NCBI RefSeq assembly: GCF_002209535.1
Contig: NZ_NJIG01000004.1
Location: 372,001 to 436,000, forward strand
Direction of reading: 5' to 3'
Source: Achromobacter marplatensis
GTDB lineage: Bacteria; Pseudomonadota; Gammaproteobacteria; Burkholderiales; Burkholderiaceae_B
DNA: 64,000 nt
Below are positions 35,052 to 44,416 of the stretch, in pieces. The notes under the pieces are model-generated. The model was given only the letters and a program-made list of their open reading frames with translations. It searched no databases and was not told where the DNA came from. Numbering within the stretch: the stretch's first letter is position 1; every line of letters begins with the position of its first letter. Both the position numbers and the translations under genes were made by a program.

Positions 35052-35423
35052 TTAGGCCCCGATGGTGCACATCAGGTTTCGCCCGGATATCAGTGCCACG
35101 ACGGTCGCAATACCGAATATCGAAGCTATGCCTCCGGCAAGGCGCAGAGCGAAGACCTTAACTTTCGACTGACCATCGTCGAGCAACCACAGCAGAATTG
35201 CGCCTACGCAGGCGACTAGGACCACAACAGAAATCAGCTCGTTGTTGACCACGGCCTGGAAGCCGCTGCACAGTCGCCCGCCAAAAATGCTCTGCGCAGA
35301 TGCAGGTGCTGGCATGAGCAAGGAAACTACTGCATAGCTCATTAGCAGTAGTCGATCTGCAGGCTTGGCGAGGGAGCGACCACGGGCCCATACTTGGAGC
35401 TGGTTCAGGCGGGGACTATTCAT
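35052..35423 (-). CDS. virB2: VirB2 pilin
   Basis: 123 residues from ATG 35423 (frame open further upstream inside virB11). Long signal peptide ending MPAPASAQS, then two hydrophobic helices (ELISVVVLVACVGAILLWLL and LAGGIASIFGIATVVALISG), the layout of T-pilus major pilins. Four bases before virB3. Confidence 0.85.
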   Translation of the reverse strand: MNSPRLNQLQVWARGRSLAKPADRLLLMSYAVVSLLMPAPASAQSIFGGRLCSGFQAVVNNELISVVVLVACVGAILLWLLDDGQSKVKVFALRLAGGIASIFGIATVVALISGRNLMCTIGA

Positions 35424-36474
35424 AGTGTTGGTCCTGGAGTTGGATTTTCGAAAACAACAGTCGGGTTTGGTACGAGCCGTTCGCGTCCACTCCCAAGATC
35501 TCTCTGATCTCGCGCGGGCCCCTGGATGGCCCGACGCGCTGGGCGTGGACGACGAATCTGAATGTCGATGCGATCTGGCGGCGGAGGTCGTGCAAGGGCC
35601 AGTTCTGGGTCTCAGGGGCCATCCGCAACATTGATTCCAGCCGCGGCAGTGCCATCGCGCTGGAGTCAGCATGTAGAGATACCTGGCTTCCCGGATGCCC
35701 GGTATTCAATGCATCCAATAGGTCGAAGGCTTCGGCACCGCGTACTTCGCCGAGAACAATGCGGTCAGGCCGACAACGAAGGCTGAGCCTCACGAGGTCG
35801 CGGACGCTGATTCCCAGCGCTTGGTTTGCCTCAAGCGCGACATGGTTGGGAACGTTCAAGCGTAGTTCGGCCGTATCCTCGACCGTAATGACCCGATCCG
35901 AGCTAGGAACGAGGTCCAGCAATGCGTTGAGTAGTGTCGTCTTGCCTGCTGACGTGGACCCGCTTAGAACAATGTTGTGACGCCGCTCCACAACCCACTG
36001 AAAGAAGTCCCGGATTGTTGAGCCACCACGTCGCATTGCGGCTTTTAGCGAATCGAGCTCACGCTGCTCGCTGGCGGCTTCCGAAGGATCCACCGCGACG
36101 ACGTCGAAAGCGCCGTTTTCGACGTAGCTGTCCAGCGAAATCCGCCGGGCAGCAAAGCGGCGGACGCAGAGCATGGATCCGCGAAGTGCTGTGGGTTTAC
36201 GCGCCGCCGCGATTCGGAGACCTGGCAGGCGCGCATCGAGCAGCGGGGCGTTGGGTTTTCCGTTCTTGCTGGCAATCAACGTGATCGCTCGATCGACCTG
36301 TTCTTCGCTCAACGTGGCGTCGACCCGGCGCATGACGCCCCGCTCCTCCACCCATATGTCGTCAGCAGCGTTGACCATCACTTCATTGATATCTTCGGAA
36401 GCGAGGTAGGGTTCAATCGCGCTCAAATGCTGGCGGAGGATGTCTTCGGCATAGGAGGTGGAAATATCCATCAA
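35416..36474 (-). CDS. virB11: VirB11 hexameric ATPase
   Basis: 352 residues. Walker A SGSTSAGKTTL near residues 170-180, Asp box TVEDTAEL, Walker B RIVLGEVRG and His box SLHADSS. It switches the T4SS between pilus assembly and DNA transfer. ATG overlaps the virB1 stop (ATGA). Placement directly after virB1 differs from the Agrobacterium order. Confidence 0.93.
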   Translation of the reverse strand: MMDISTSYAEDILRQHLSAIEPYLASEDINEVMVNAADDIWVEERGVMRRVDATLSEEQVDRAITLIASKNGKPNAPLLDARLPGLRIAAARKPTALRGSMLCVRRFAARRISLDSYVENGAFDVVAVDPSEAASEQRELDSLKAAMRRGGSTIRDFFQWVVERRHNIVLSGSTSAGKTTLLNALLDLVPSSDRVITVEDTAELRLNVPNHVALEANQALGISVRDLVRLSLRCRPDRIVLGEVRGAEAFDLLDALNTGHPGSQVSLHADSSAMALPRLESMLRMAPETQNWPLHDLRRQIASTFRFVVHAQRVGPSRGPREIREILGVDANGSYQTRLLFSKIQLQDQHYE

Positions 36475-37079
36475 CGGCGCCCCTCGGAATCTTGTGCCTG
36501 GGACTGCGGCTGATGTTGGGCCGACGTGGCGGCGAGCGTCGGGCCAGCCGCGGCAGCCTGCTGTGTTGCTGGCATCCGGCCTACTTGCAGGCCCCGTTCG
36601 CCTCGGGGCACAAAAGGAACGTGGACAGGGATCAAGGTTCCCGCGCGAATCGCACTGAGCTTTGCCTGGATCTTGTTCGCATACGCCACACGCTTGTTGG
36701 GGCTTGCGGCGTTGTAGGCGCCTACGGCATCCCAGGTGACGCCTAGACGTTCAAAATTCTCGGCAAGGATCCACGCGCCTACGTACGCGGATACGCATGG
36801 GTTGAAGAGGTCCTGTTTGGACACGCCAAACCGCTGCAACCGTTCGAGGTGCATGCTGTTTATCTGAGTCAGGCCGTAGTCGCATGAAGCGTTTGCATTG
36901 GCGCAATTGACAGCGTCTGCTTTACCCGAAGATTCCTGCATAACAATGGCTTGCAAGAGCTGGACGTCTATTCGGTGATAGGCGGCTGCTGCTGCGATGC
37001 AATCAGCGTGCGCCGGCGAGGGAAGGAAGGCCCACATCGCTATGGCTGCGGCGAATCGATACCTGGTTGGGAACTGCAC
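36471..37079 (-). CDS. virB1: VirB1 lytic transglycosylase
   Basis: About 202 residues from a GTG at 37079 with AAGGTG upstream; an ATG at 37145 in the same frame would add 22 residues and a less natural leader. Signal peptide (AAAIAMWAFLPSPAHA), catalytic Glu in AIVMQESSGKAD, YGLTQINSMHLERL and YNAAS, all soluble lytic transglycosylase landmarks. It opens peptidoglycan for T4SS assembly. First gene of the virB operon. Confidence 0.88.
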   Translation of the reverse strand: MQFPTRYRFAAAIAMWAFLPSPAHADCIAAAAAYHRIDVQLLQAIVMQESSGKADAVNCANANASCDYGLTQINSMHLERLQRFGVSKQDLFNPCVSAYVGAWILAENFERLGVTWDAVGAYNAASPNKRVAYANKIQAKLSAIRAGTLIPVHVPFVPRGERGLQVGRMPATQQAAAAGPTLAATSAQHQPQSQAQDSEGRR

Positions 37080-37145
37080 GGCGCACCTTGAAGGAAAAAG
37101 CCCCGCCAGGCACCGAGCCCGGCGGGTAAGCCAGCGGATCGGCAA

Positions 37146-37679
37146 CGAGGGAAGCCGACGTGAGCACTTTCGCCGCGCGTCGGATATTTGGCACCTAGTG
37201 GATTAAAAAGCGTCGAAACGTTACTTTGCGACTGCGCTTGTCAGCCACTAAACGGTGTGATACCGGCTGGTGTCTATAGAGCGGCGTGAGGCGTATGTTT
37301 CCAACGCCGTGCCACTGGACGGAAACGTTTGGAAGCAAAGTGCTTCGAAGCAGTTGTTTCTTGATGCGTGACGAAGGAAACTAAATGCTTCGAAGGGGAA
37401 GGGGCCTAACCAAAGGCCGGGCACTTAAATCTGTGCCCTCAAAAGGCGCAAACGCTTAAGGGCTAAGGGCGAAACCCAAGGGGGAAGGGCAACCGCAAGG
37501 GCCAAAAAGGTCGACAAAGGTTTTTGGGCGCCTCGATCTTGGGGCGGTGAAGATCACCGAGGCTCTCCTTTTGTCAACATGTCGCAAGAGGTTACGTGTT
37601 GGAGAGGCCTGGTTTTCGCATTGACCCGTAAGCACGCTGGCGGCGAGGCTTGTCGCATTTTCCTCGCTGCCCACGCCCC
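37146..37679. other. gene-free divergent region between virB and mob genes; operator or oriT candidate
   Basis: Lies between the virB operon (leftwards) and the relaxase operon (rightwards), the usual place for promoters and an origin of transfer. It holds GAAGCA-aag-TGCTTC (37332-37346), the perfect 12-bp palindrome TGCTTCGAAGCA (37341-37352) and a second TGCTTCGAAG (37386-37395). It also has a purine-rich stretch with many AAGGG runs (37381-37510). I see no coding sequence here. Confidence 0.45.
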
Positions 37680-38177
37680 ATGACATACCTTCGGCATTCC
37701 ACCTTTCGCCCGATTCGGCCGCCCGGGGCAATGCCGTTGCCGGACAAGGCCAAAGCGGAGATGCACCGCGAGCTAGGGCGTGTCTGCAACGGGGCTCAGC
37801 TCGCAGTTGCCCTTATTTGGCTTGGTCGATTTGATGGCTGGCAGACGGCCACTAGCGGCGAAGGTGGTGCGGAACTCTACGACGTTGCGTGCCAACAGCT
37901 GAGGCGCCTGCGTGGCCCGTTCAGCAGTCCTATTAGCTTCGTGGAATGGCTGGTCGACCTGCCGTGTACTCGTTGGCGTGCAGCCACAATCGACTCCACC
38001 AGCCAATGGGACCCCCTCGCCGAGCGCTTTACAGACTTTCAAGCCGCTTCGGGCAAGCTTGTGGTGGTTTACGCCTCGGACGTGGGCGCAGACGCATGGC
38101 GCAGTTACGTTAGAGGCTACCTGGCAGCGGCGTTGGTGCAGCTTGAGAGTACGAATCATGCTGGCAATCGAGTCTGA
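37680..38177 (+). CDS. hypothetical protein upstream of the relaxase
   Basis: About 165 residues from ATG 37680; internal starts at 37731 or 37761 are equally possible since no ribosome site stands out. Soluble, with FVEWLVDLPCTRW and a C-terminal helical region. The end overlaps the relaxase start by 20 bases, so translation is probably coupled. It may be a relaxosome accessory protein (inference); no family recognised. Confidence 0.5.
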   Translation: MTYLRHSTFRPIRPPGAMPLPDKAKAEMHRELGRVCNGAQLAVALIWLGRFDGWQTATSGEGGAELYDVACQQLRRLRGPFSSPISFVEWLVDLPCTRWRAATIDSTSQWDPLAERFTDFQAASGKLVVVYASDVGADAWRSYVRGYLAAALVQLESTNHAGNRV

Positions 38178-40251
38178 CGTTGTATTGCTCGCCTGTGCGG
38201 GCGCAGCCGCCGGCGCGCTGTATTGGTTGCGGAGGCCGATGCCGGGCACGTCAAGCCAATCGCAGGTGGAGCCTGGCCCAGTCCAACAATCGGCTCCGAG
38301 CGCGCGGCACCTGGAAGTGTTGCCGGCACAACGCCTCTTTGACGTCACAGGGACCTCGCCTCTCGTAGAGTTGATTCGCCAGCGCATGGGATTCACTCCC
38401 GAGAATTTCGAGCGTGACGTGCGTCCGCTCCTAGCGGCATTTGCGGAATTCGTTCAGCTACTTCCAGCGTCTGAGTCGCATCATCACGCGCAACCAGGTG
38501 GACTCCTGGTGCATCTGCTTGAGGTCGCTGCGCACGCGCTGCACTTCCGGGATGCCTACAAACTCCCACTGGGTGTGGCGCCGGAAGAGCAAACGCGGCT
38601 GGCTGCGCGGTACACGTATGCCGTGCTCGTCGCGGGCCTGCTGCACGACATTGGGAAGCCTGTTACCGACGTCGTGGTGCAGCTCCAAGGCGCATCTGGA
38701 GAATCAAAGCCTTGGGTGCCTTTGGGCGGAACAATGCAAGAGCAAGGGGCTGACTGGTACACCGTCGATTTCCCGGCTCAAAGAGAGTACCGGAAGCACG
38801 AACGGTTGGGGTTGCCCTTGTTGCGCACCCTTGTTCCAGGTAAAGCGCTTGCTTGGATTGGCGAACATAGTCCCCTTATGGACGAGCTCTTCGACTACTT
38901 GGGCGGAGAACAGAGAAAGGGAGTGATCGCCGAGCTCGTGGGTCGGGCCGACAGGGAATCGGTAGCGAGCAACTTAGCCACTGGTCCGAGAACGCGCTTT
39001 GCATCGGCGCGCGCCGTTCCTCTCATCGAACGGTTGATGGGCGGGCTGCGCCGCGTTCTGGCAGAAGGGTCTGTTTCGATCAATCGGGCTGGGGCAGTCG
39101 GATTTTGTGATGGTGAGTCGCTATGGTGCGTTTCCGGGTCAATTGCCAAGCTTGTCAGAGACCATCTGGCGCAGACTGAGCAGCGTAGGCCTGGCGCAGC
39201 GGGCATTCCCGACGATAACTCGCGGCTATTCGACACCTGGCAGGAATATGGCGCAGCGATATCAAATGAAGCTGGTGCAGCCATCTGGACCGTAAAAATC
39301 GCGATTGGGACGTGGTCCCAACGCCTTACCGTCCTTCGATTTCCCTTGTCGATTCTGTTCCAGGACCCAGCCCAATATCCGGCGGCCCTGCCGCCTGGTG
39401 CAGTCTCTGTAGCTGATGTAAAAGCCCCGCGCGGCGCGGCAGGCGGACACGCCGACGACCACTGTCCGCCCGCCTCGCCTGTGGCGCCATCGGCGCCGGC
39501 AGAGCAGATGCCGCCTGCGCACGAAGAGCCGATCATAGAAGCTACCGATGTTGGTGCAGGCGATGACAAGCCTGTTGCTGGCACGAGCCCCGGCGTTGAA
39601 GACCTTCCCGAGATGGATGATCTCGATCCAGATGTTGTTGGCGTGGTGCAGGACGGCAATTCGTTATCTGCCTCGATCGAATTAGAAGCGGATGATCAGT
39701 ATCTCGACGATATCGATAGCGCGATTCCGGAGCTGGTCCAATCCCCAGAGGTTGAAGCACCCGAATTGATGAGTGCGCCAGTTGCCCCACGTGTGAGGGC
39801 TGCGCCAGCTCCGGCGGCGCTGCCTGCCATGCCGGCTCGCAAGGCGAACGTAGAGCGCTTCATGGCCTGGATTCAATCCGGTGTCAGTTCTGGATCAATT
39901 GCATACAACGAGGCCAACGCCGCAGTGCATTTCTGTGAAGAAGGCATGCTTCTGGTGTCGCCAAAGATCTTCAAGGACTACGCGGACAACTTCGAGGCGC
40001 GGATCGACATGCCCACGTCTACGGATGGCGCGCCATCCAAGGAGCCGTGGCGGGTTCTGCAACAGCAGTTTCAAAAGTCGGAGTACCCGCAGAAGAGCGG
40101 AAGCGGCTCCTTTCTCCACCGATACAACGTCAGTGGTCCAGGCGGCAAACAGTTGACGGGGATCTTGATCCCCGGACCGGAACGCTTCTTTCAGCCCGTC
40201 CCTGCGGCCAACCAGTTATTGAAGCCGGCGTCCGCCGGTGCGAGCGCCTGA
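38158..40251 (+). CDS. mobH: MobH-family relaxase (TraI_2)
   Basis: 697 residues. A membrane-anchor-like N terminus (VVLLACAGAAAGALYWL), then the MOBH hallmark: HHH at 108-110 followed by GGLLVHLLEVA, and an HD pair in LLHDIGKPV at 163-164, a metal-binding HD-like relaxase fold with no catalytic tyrosine. After an acidic low-complexity linker (about 430-560) comes the TraI_2 C-terminal winged-helix domain (RFMAWIQSGVSSGSIAYNEA). It nicks oriT and leads the strand into the recipient. It is followed by traD after three bases. Confidence 0.92.
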   Translation: MLAIESDVVLLACAGAAAGALYWLRRPMPGTSSQSQVEPGPVQQSAPSARHLEVLPAQRLFDVTGTSPLVELIRQRMGFTPENFERDVRPLLAAFAEFVQLLPASESHHHAQPGGLLVHLLEVAAHALHFRDAYKLPLGVAPEEQTRLAARYTYAVLVAGLLHDIGKPVTDVVVQLQGASGESKPWVPLGGTMQEQGADWYTVDFPAQREYRKHERLGLPLLRTLVPGKALAWIGEHSPLMDELFDYLGGEQRKGVIAELVGRADRESVASNLATGPRTRFASARAVPLIERLMGGLRRVLAEGSVSINRAGAVGFCDGESLWCVSGSIAKLVRDHLAQTEQRRPGAAGIPDDNSRLFDTWQEYGAAISNEAGAAIWTVKIAIGTWSQRLTVLRFPLSILFQDPAQYPAALPPGAVSVADVKAPRGAAGGHADDHCPPASPVAPSAPAEQMPPAHEEPIIEATDVGAGDDKPVAGTSPGVEDLPEMDDLDPDVVGVVQDGNSLSASIELEADDQYLDDIDSAIPELVQSPEVEAPELMSAPVAPRVRAAPAPAALPAMPARKANVERFMAWIQSGVSSGSIAYNEANAAVHFCEEGMLLVSPKIFKDYADNFEARIDMPTSTDGAPSKEPWRVLQQQFQKSEYPQKSGSGSFLHRYNVSGPGGKQLTGILIPGPERFFQPVPAANQLLKPASAGASA

Positions 40252-40254
40252 TCT

Positions 40255-42369
40255 ATGTCCCACCCTTACGAGAACCTCTTTCGGCGCCCATATGAAGTAG
40301 TTTCGTCGATGGCCGCACTTGCATCGGTCGGTGCGCTTTGGACCTATCAAGGGTTGTATTTGGTTACCCCTGCGACAGGGGGAGTTTTAAGTGTAGGACT
40401 GCTTTCGCTGGCCGCCATTCGAGCTCGGCAAGCGAGACGCCTCATCCGATTCCAACGCAACCTCCGGAGTCTACCCACCTATTCGCTTGCCGCTGACGAG
40501 ATCCCGTGCTCGTCAACAGAGTTGTTCCTTGGTAAAGGCTTCTATTGGACGCAAGAACACACGCAGCGTCTGTACACCGCCCGCCTTCCACAATACAAGC
40601 ACTTGACGGCCCGCAATGAGCTGTATCAATGGGCCCGTCGGATGGAGCGACAGCACCCTGGTTGGATCGCAAATCAGCTGAAGAGGGACGCGTGGTGGAA
40701 CTCGGTCAAGCCGCTGCCGCCAGTGGGCGGAGACCCTGTTATTCATGGCGTCGAGCCCGACGAGCGCGATATATGGTCCAGCCTGGGGGAGCGTGTCGGG
40801 CATACGCTTGTACTGGGAACTACGCGCGTCGGCAAGACTCGACTTTGCGAATTGCTGGTGACGCAGGACATTCGCCGCGGCGACGTTGTAATTGTTTTTG
40901 ATCCCAAGGGAGACGTTGAGCTGCTGCTCCGAATGTATGCGGAAGCATGCCGCGCGGGCCGCGAGAAGGACTTCCACTTTTTCCACCTCGGATATCCGGA
41001 TGCCTCGTCCAGATATTCACCAATTGCGACTTTCTCGCGTATTACGGAAGTCGCAACGCGGCTCGCCGGTCAGCTACCGTCCGAGGGACAAGCCGCTGCG
41101 TTCAGAGAGTTCGTTTGGCGCTACATCAACGTGATGGCGCGCGCGATGGTGGCGCTGGGGATGAAGCCCAGTTATGAGGTCATCTATCAAAACGCGGTAA
41201 ACATCGACGACCTGTGCTTGAAGTATTTCGAATACTGGCTCGACCGCGATCACATGGGCTGGCGTGACGAGATGTCGGAGCCGGACAAGCAACTCCAGGC
41301 ACAAGCGCAAAAGACAGGTCGAGCGATGTATCCGCTCCAGATCCTCAAGCTAATCCGGGACAAGGGCTGGCATGACCAGATCGCGGACGGTCTCGCGAGC
41401 GTTCTCACAAACGACCGATCGTATTTTGAGAAGCTGGTGTCGTCTCTCTATCCACTGCTGGAAAAGCTAACCACTGGACCAGTATCCAAGCTCCTGTCTC
41501 CAGATTATTCGGATCCCTCAGATCCGCGCACTGTATTCGACTGGCAGAAGATCATCGACACAGGCGGAATCGTCTATGTGGGACTGGACGCGCTCAGCGA
41601 TTTCGAAGTCGCCGGCGCAGTCGGAAATTCAATGTTTGCCGACCTTACCTCTACTGCCGGGCGTCTATACAAATTCGGCTCCGGTTATGGACAGGCAATT
41701 CCCGGTAAAAAGCGAAACGTGTGTATCCATGCGGACGAGTTCAATGAGCTTGTCGGGGACGAGTTCATTCCGATGGTAAACAAGGCCGGCGGCGCCGGCT
41801 ATCAGGTCACGGCGTACACCCAGACAGGCTCGGATGTGGAATCCAGGATCGGGTCGAAAGCGAAGGCGGATCAGATCTTCGGCAATTTCAACACGCTCGT
41901 GATGCTCCGAGTGAAGAACCTGCCCACAGCTGAAATTCTCACAGACCAACTCCCGAAGGTACAGATCTACACGCGCCAGTTGGACTCTGCGACTGGGGAT
42001 GGAACAGATGATGGAGTAACCGATTTCACATCCCGAACGCAGGACAAGTATTCGCCGCGGGAGGTGCCGTTAGTAGACCCGTCAGACCTGGTGCAGTTGC
42101 CAAAGGGGCAGGCCTTCGCCCTTATTGAGGGCGGTCAGCTCGTAAAGCTGCGGCTACCTTTGGCAAGTAAGGATTCTGATCACCTCATGCCTGCCGGCTT
42201 AGCCGACGTCGTTAAGAGCATGCGTTCGACCTATAAGGCGTATTCGGACGCAGTTGATGCCGGCCTATCCGTCGACATGCACGACTTCGACAGCACGGGT
42301 TCAGCCTCTGAGCGTGCGGGCGAGGTCTCGTCCAATGTGACCGTGGAGGGTAGCGGCCGTGGCTTCTAA
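40255..42369 (+). CDS. traD: TraD type IV coupling protein (MOBH ICE class)
   Basis: 704 residues. N-terminal membrane segments (about 17-60), Walker A GTTRVGKTRL near 188-197, VIVFDPKGDVEL and a Walker B region around CIHADEFNEL. It brings the relaxosome to the VirB channel. Subtype resembles the TraD partners of MobH in SXT/PFGI-1-like elements. The stop overlaps the DUF4400 start. Confidence 0.92.
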   Translation: MSHPYENLFRRPYEVVSSMAALASVGALWTYQGLYLVTPATGGVLSVGLLSLAAIRARQARRLIRFQRNLRSLPTYSLAADEIPCSSTELFLGKGFYWTQEHTQRLYTARLPQYKHLTARNELYQWARRMERQHPGWIANQLKRDAWWNSVKPLPPVGGDPVIHGVEPDERDIWSSLGERVGHTLVLGTTRVGKTRLCELLVTQDIRRGDVVIVFDPKGDVELLLRMYAEACRAGREKDFHFFHLGYPDASSRYSPIATFSRITEVATRLAGQLPSEGQAAAFREFVWRYINVMARAMVALGMKPSYEVIYQNAVNIDDLCLKYFEYWLDRDHMGWRDEMSEPDKQLQAQAQKTGRAMYPLQILKLIRDKGWHDQIADGLASVLTNDRSYFEKLVSSLYPLLEKLTTGPVSKLLSPDYSDPSDPRTVFDWQKIIDTGGIVYVGLDALSDFEVAGAVGNSMFADLTSTAGRLYKFGSGYGQAIPGKKRNVCIHADEFNELVGDEFIPMVNKAGGAGYQVTAYTQTGSDVESRIGSKAKADQIFGNFNTLVMLRVKNLPTAEILTDQLPKVQIYTRQLDSATGDGTDDGVTDFTSRTQDKYSPREVPLVDPSDLVQLPKGQAFALIEGGQLVKLRLPLASKDSDHLMPAGLADVVKSMRSTYKAYSDAVDAGLSVDMHDFDSTGSASERAGEVSSNVTVEGSGRGF

Positions 42370-43054
42370 GGACAGAGCTTCCGGCGAGGATGCGGTGCGT
42401 GCCTTCTTTTGGCCTATTCACGCCGTTCTGCATCTATCAGTTTGGCTAATCGTGGTGATGTTCCTGTCCATCGTGGTGTCTCTCACGGTCGCGGTGGCCT
42501 TGCAGACCGACAAAGCGCCATCCAGGTACATGAGCGACCTGGTCGACTACTACCTGGAGCAAGCTCCAAATAAGAAGGCCGCCAATGACGCTGCCGGAAT
42601 TTCTCGGGCATTGGTATTCGGTTGGCCTGGTGTGGCCGCTGCGCTGTCCGACGAGGCGAAGCCGGGTCCTAGCCTCCTTGGCGGGGCGATGCAAAGGTCC
42701 ACACAGGGGCAGGGCCGCGAGCTGATACTGGTGACCATGCACGCCGTTGAACTGCTGGGTGTCCGACTGGTATTGCTGTTTAGCGCGTTGCCGGCGCTCG
42801 GGTTGTTATTGACGATTGCTCTAACGGATGGCCTGGTCGCGCGGTACGTCCGGCGAGAGTGCGGGGGGCATGAGTCTGCAACAAGACATACTCGCGCCAA
42901 ACGTTTGCTGAATCGAGGCATCGTGCCTATCGTAGCCGTGGTGTGGCTCATAGTGCCAGCCCGGATGTCTCTAGCGCTGTTCTTTCTACCCGCTGCAGTG
43001 GGTGGCGCGGTCCTAGTGTGGATCATGGCCAAGTACTTCAAGAAGTACTTATAA
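42359..43054 (+). CDS. DUF4400 / TIGR03747-type ICE membrane protein
   Basis: 231 residues with four hydrophobic segments (HLSVWLIVVMFLSIVVSLTV, LLFSALPALGLLLTIALTD, GIVPIVAVVWLIVPAR, LFFLPAAVGGAVLVWIMA). This matches the DUF4400 protein that follows traD in MOBH ICEs. Role not established; association with the coupling protein is inferred from order. It overlaps traD by 11 bases. Confidence 0.85.
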   Translation: MASKDRASGEDAVRAFFWPIHAVLHLSVWLIVVMFLSIVVSLTVAVALQTDKAPSRYMSDLVDYYLEQAPNKKAANDAAGISRALVFGWPGVAAALSDEAKPGPSLLGGAMQRSTQGQGRELILVTMHAVELLGVRLVLLFSALPALGLLLTIALTDGLVARYVRRECGGHESATRHTRAKRLLNRGIVPIVAVVWLIVPARMSLALFFLPAAVGGAVLVWIMAKYFKKYL

Positions 43055-43107
43055 CTATGAACCGGACACCATCGATAGACGGTCAGGATTAACGGAGGGA
43101 AGGGATC

Positions 43108-43188
43108 ATGCGCTTTGCTGCTATTAAGGCCTTCTTCCTCCCCGCCTTCACTCCGGCTACAGACGCGCTACCCATTTCTCCGGCTTAA
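43108..43188 (+). CDS. possible 26-residue ORF
   Basis: MRFAAIKAFFLPAFTPATDA... preceded by a strong purine-rich site (GGAGGGAAGGG, 43095-43105). It follows the DUF4400 gene by 53 bases. Only the ribosome site supports it; the region 43055-43260 holds nothing else that I see. Confidence 0.25.
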   Translation: MRFAAIKAFFLPAFTPATDALPISPA

Positions 43189-43260
43189 GACCGCGTCATA
43201 CCAGATGTGGATGCACCAATGGACTGGCGCTTGTCAATACGCTCAAAAATCGCTGACGCA

Positions 43261-44364
43261 TCACGGTGAAAGCCATCGGGAATAAGCGGTTTCTACGCTC
43301 TCGGCCATTCCGGCAATTGTGAACTTGCGTTCGCTGCGAATGTAGGCTGCTCCAGCCTTGCCCATGCGCGTTCGAAGTGGGCCGTCCGCCGCCAGTGTGT
43401 CGAGGGCGTCTCGCAGCTGATCAACATCGCCGTAAGGAACAAGCAGGCCTGTCTCCCCGTGTTTGACGACTTCTGAGACTCCCCCGACTGAGGTGGCGAC
43501 GACAGGAAGCCCGCACGCAGCGGCCTCGATAAACGACGTACCTAGCGCCTCGAACTCAGTGGCAAGTGCAAAAATATCGCACCCGGACAGGACGTTTTCG
43601 ATATCGTTACGGCGTCCTAGGAAATGAACCCGACCCTCGCATCCGAGGGCCCGTGCTTGCTCGTTCAGGCTCTCAAGCTCTGACCCGTCTCCCGCAACGA
43701 CAAGGTGGTTGTCCGGCCCGCTTGTCAACAAAGGGGCAATGGCGGTCAGCAGCAAGCGATGCCCTTTTTGCGGACGCAAGTGACCGACGCAACCGATGAC
43801 CAGGGCATCACCCTCAATGCGCAGCTCGGCACGCAGTGTGGATTGAATGGCAGGCGTCAACGGGGCAACCGCGGTAAACACGGTATCAAGGTCGTTCAGC
43901 CGCACGCCACGGGCAAGGAGTTGCTGCGTCACGTAATCGCTGACTGCAATTACCTTGTGGGGGAGCCCCGTGTAGCTCCAGAGCGAGCCCGGCCGCTTTG
44001 CCAGATGTCTGGTACGCACAATCAAGGGTGTGCCCGCCAATCGCGCCGCTGCTGCCGCGATGACGGTGTCGCGCCGACTATGCGTGTTGATAACGTCGTA
44101 TTGCCCCGATGAAAGAAGCCGCCAGACGCGATAGACGCCTTTGACGTAATTGACCGATCCATCCATGGAAAGGGGGTGCACCGTAAACCCTTCATCGGTC
44201 AAACGACAGAACAGTCCACTGCCGGGTTGGCAAATTGCTTCCATTTGATGACCGCGTTCGCGCATGCCTCGCATCTCCTTGAGTATGCGATGCTCCTGTC
44301 CGCCAAAGCCGGTAGCGGCTTCCGAATGAATGACGCGCAGGGACCTGGATGGGGCCGCCTTCAT
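43261..44364 (-). CDS. glycosyltransferase family 4
   Basis: 367 residues, GT-B fold. N-terminal domain with FGGQEHRILKEM and NTHSRRDT; C-terminal donor-binding domain with GCVGHLRPQKGH, and the EX7E region FALATEFEALGTSFIEAAACGLPVVAT. It transfers a nucleotide-sugar to a glycan or lipid acceptor, as LPS and capsule enzymes do. Alone at the edge of the cargo next to the conjugation genes; with the broken GT9 gene at 4.4 kb it hints at surface-polysaccharide cargo. Possible function: modifying surface sugars to affect mating or phage receptors (inference). Confidence 0.85.
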   Translation of the reverse strand: MKAAPSRSLRVIHSEAATGFGGQEHRILKEMRGMRERGHQMEAICQPGSGLFCRLTDEGFTVHPLSMDGSVNYVKGVYRVWRLLSSGQYDVINTHSRRDTVIAAAAARLAGTPLIVRTRHLAKRPGSLWSYTGLPHKVIAVSDYVTQQLLARGVRLNDLDTVFTAVAPLTPAIQSTLRAELRIEGDALVIGCVGHLRPQKGHRLLLTAIAPLLTSGPDNHLVVAGDGSELESLNEQARALGCEGRVHFLGRRNDIENVLSGCDIFALATEFEALGTSFIEAAACGLPVVATSVGGVSEVVKHGETGLLVPYGDVDQLRDALDTLAADGPLRTRMGKAGAAYIRSERKFTIAGMAESVETAYSRWLSP

Positions 44365-44416
44365 GCGCGCAGCTCTCTGCCGTCACTCAATATCAAGGAA
44401 GGCTGGGCCTTGATGT

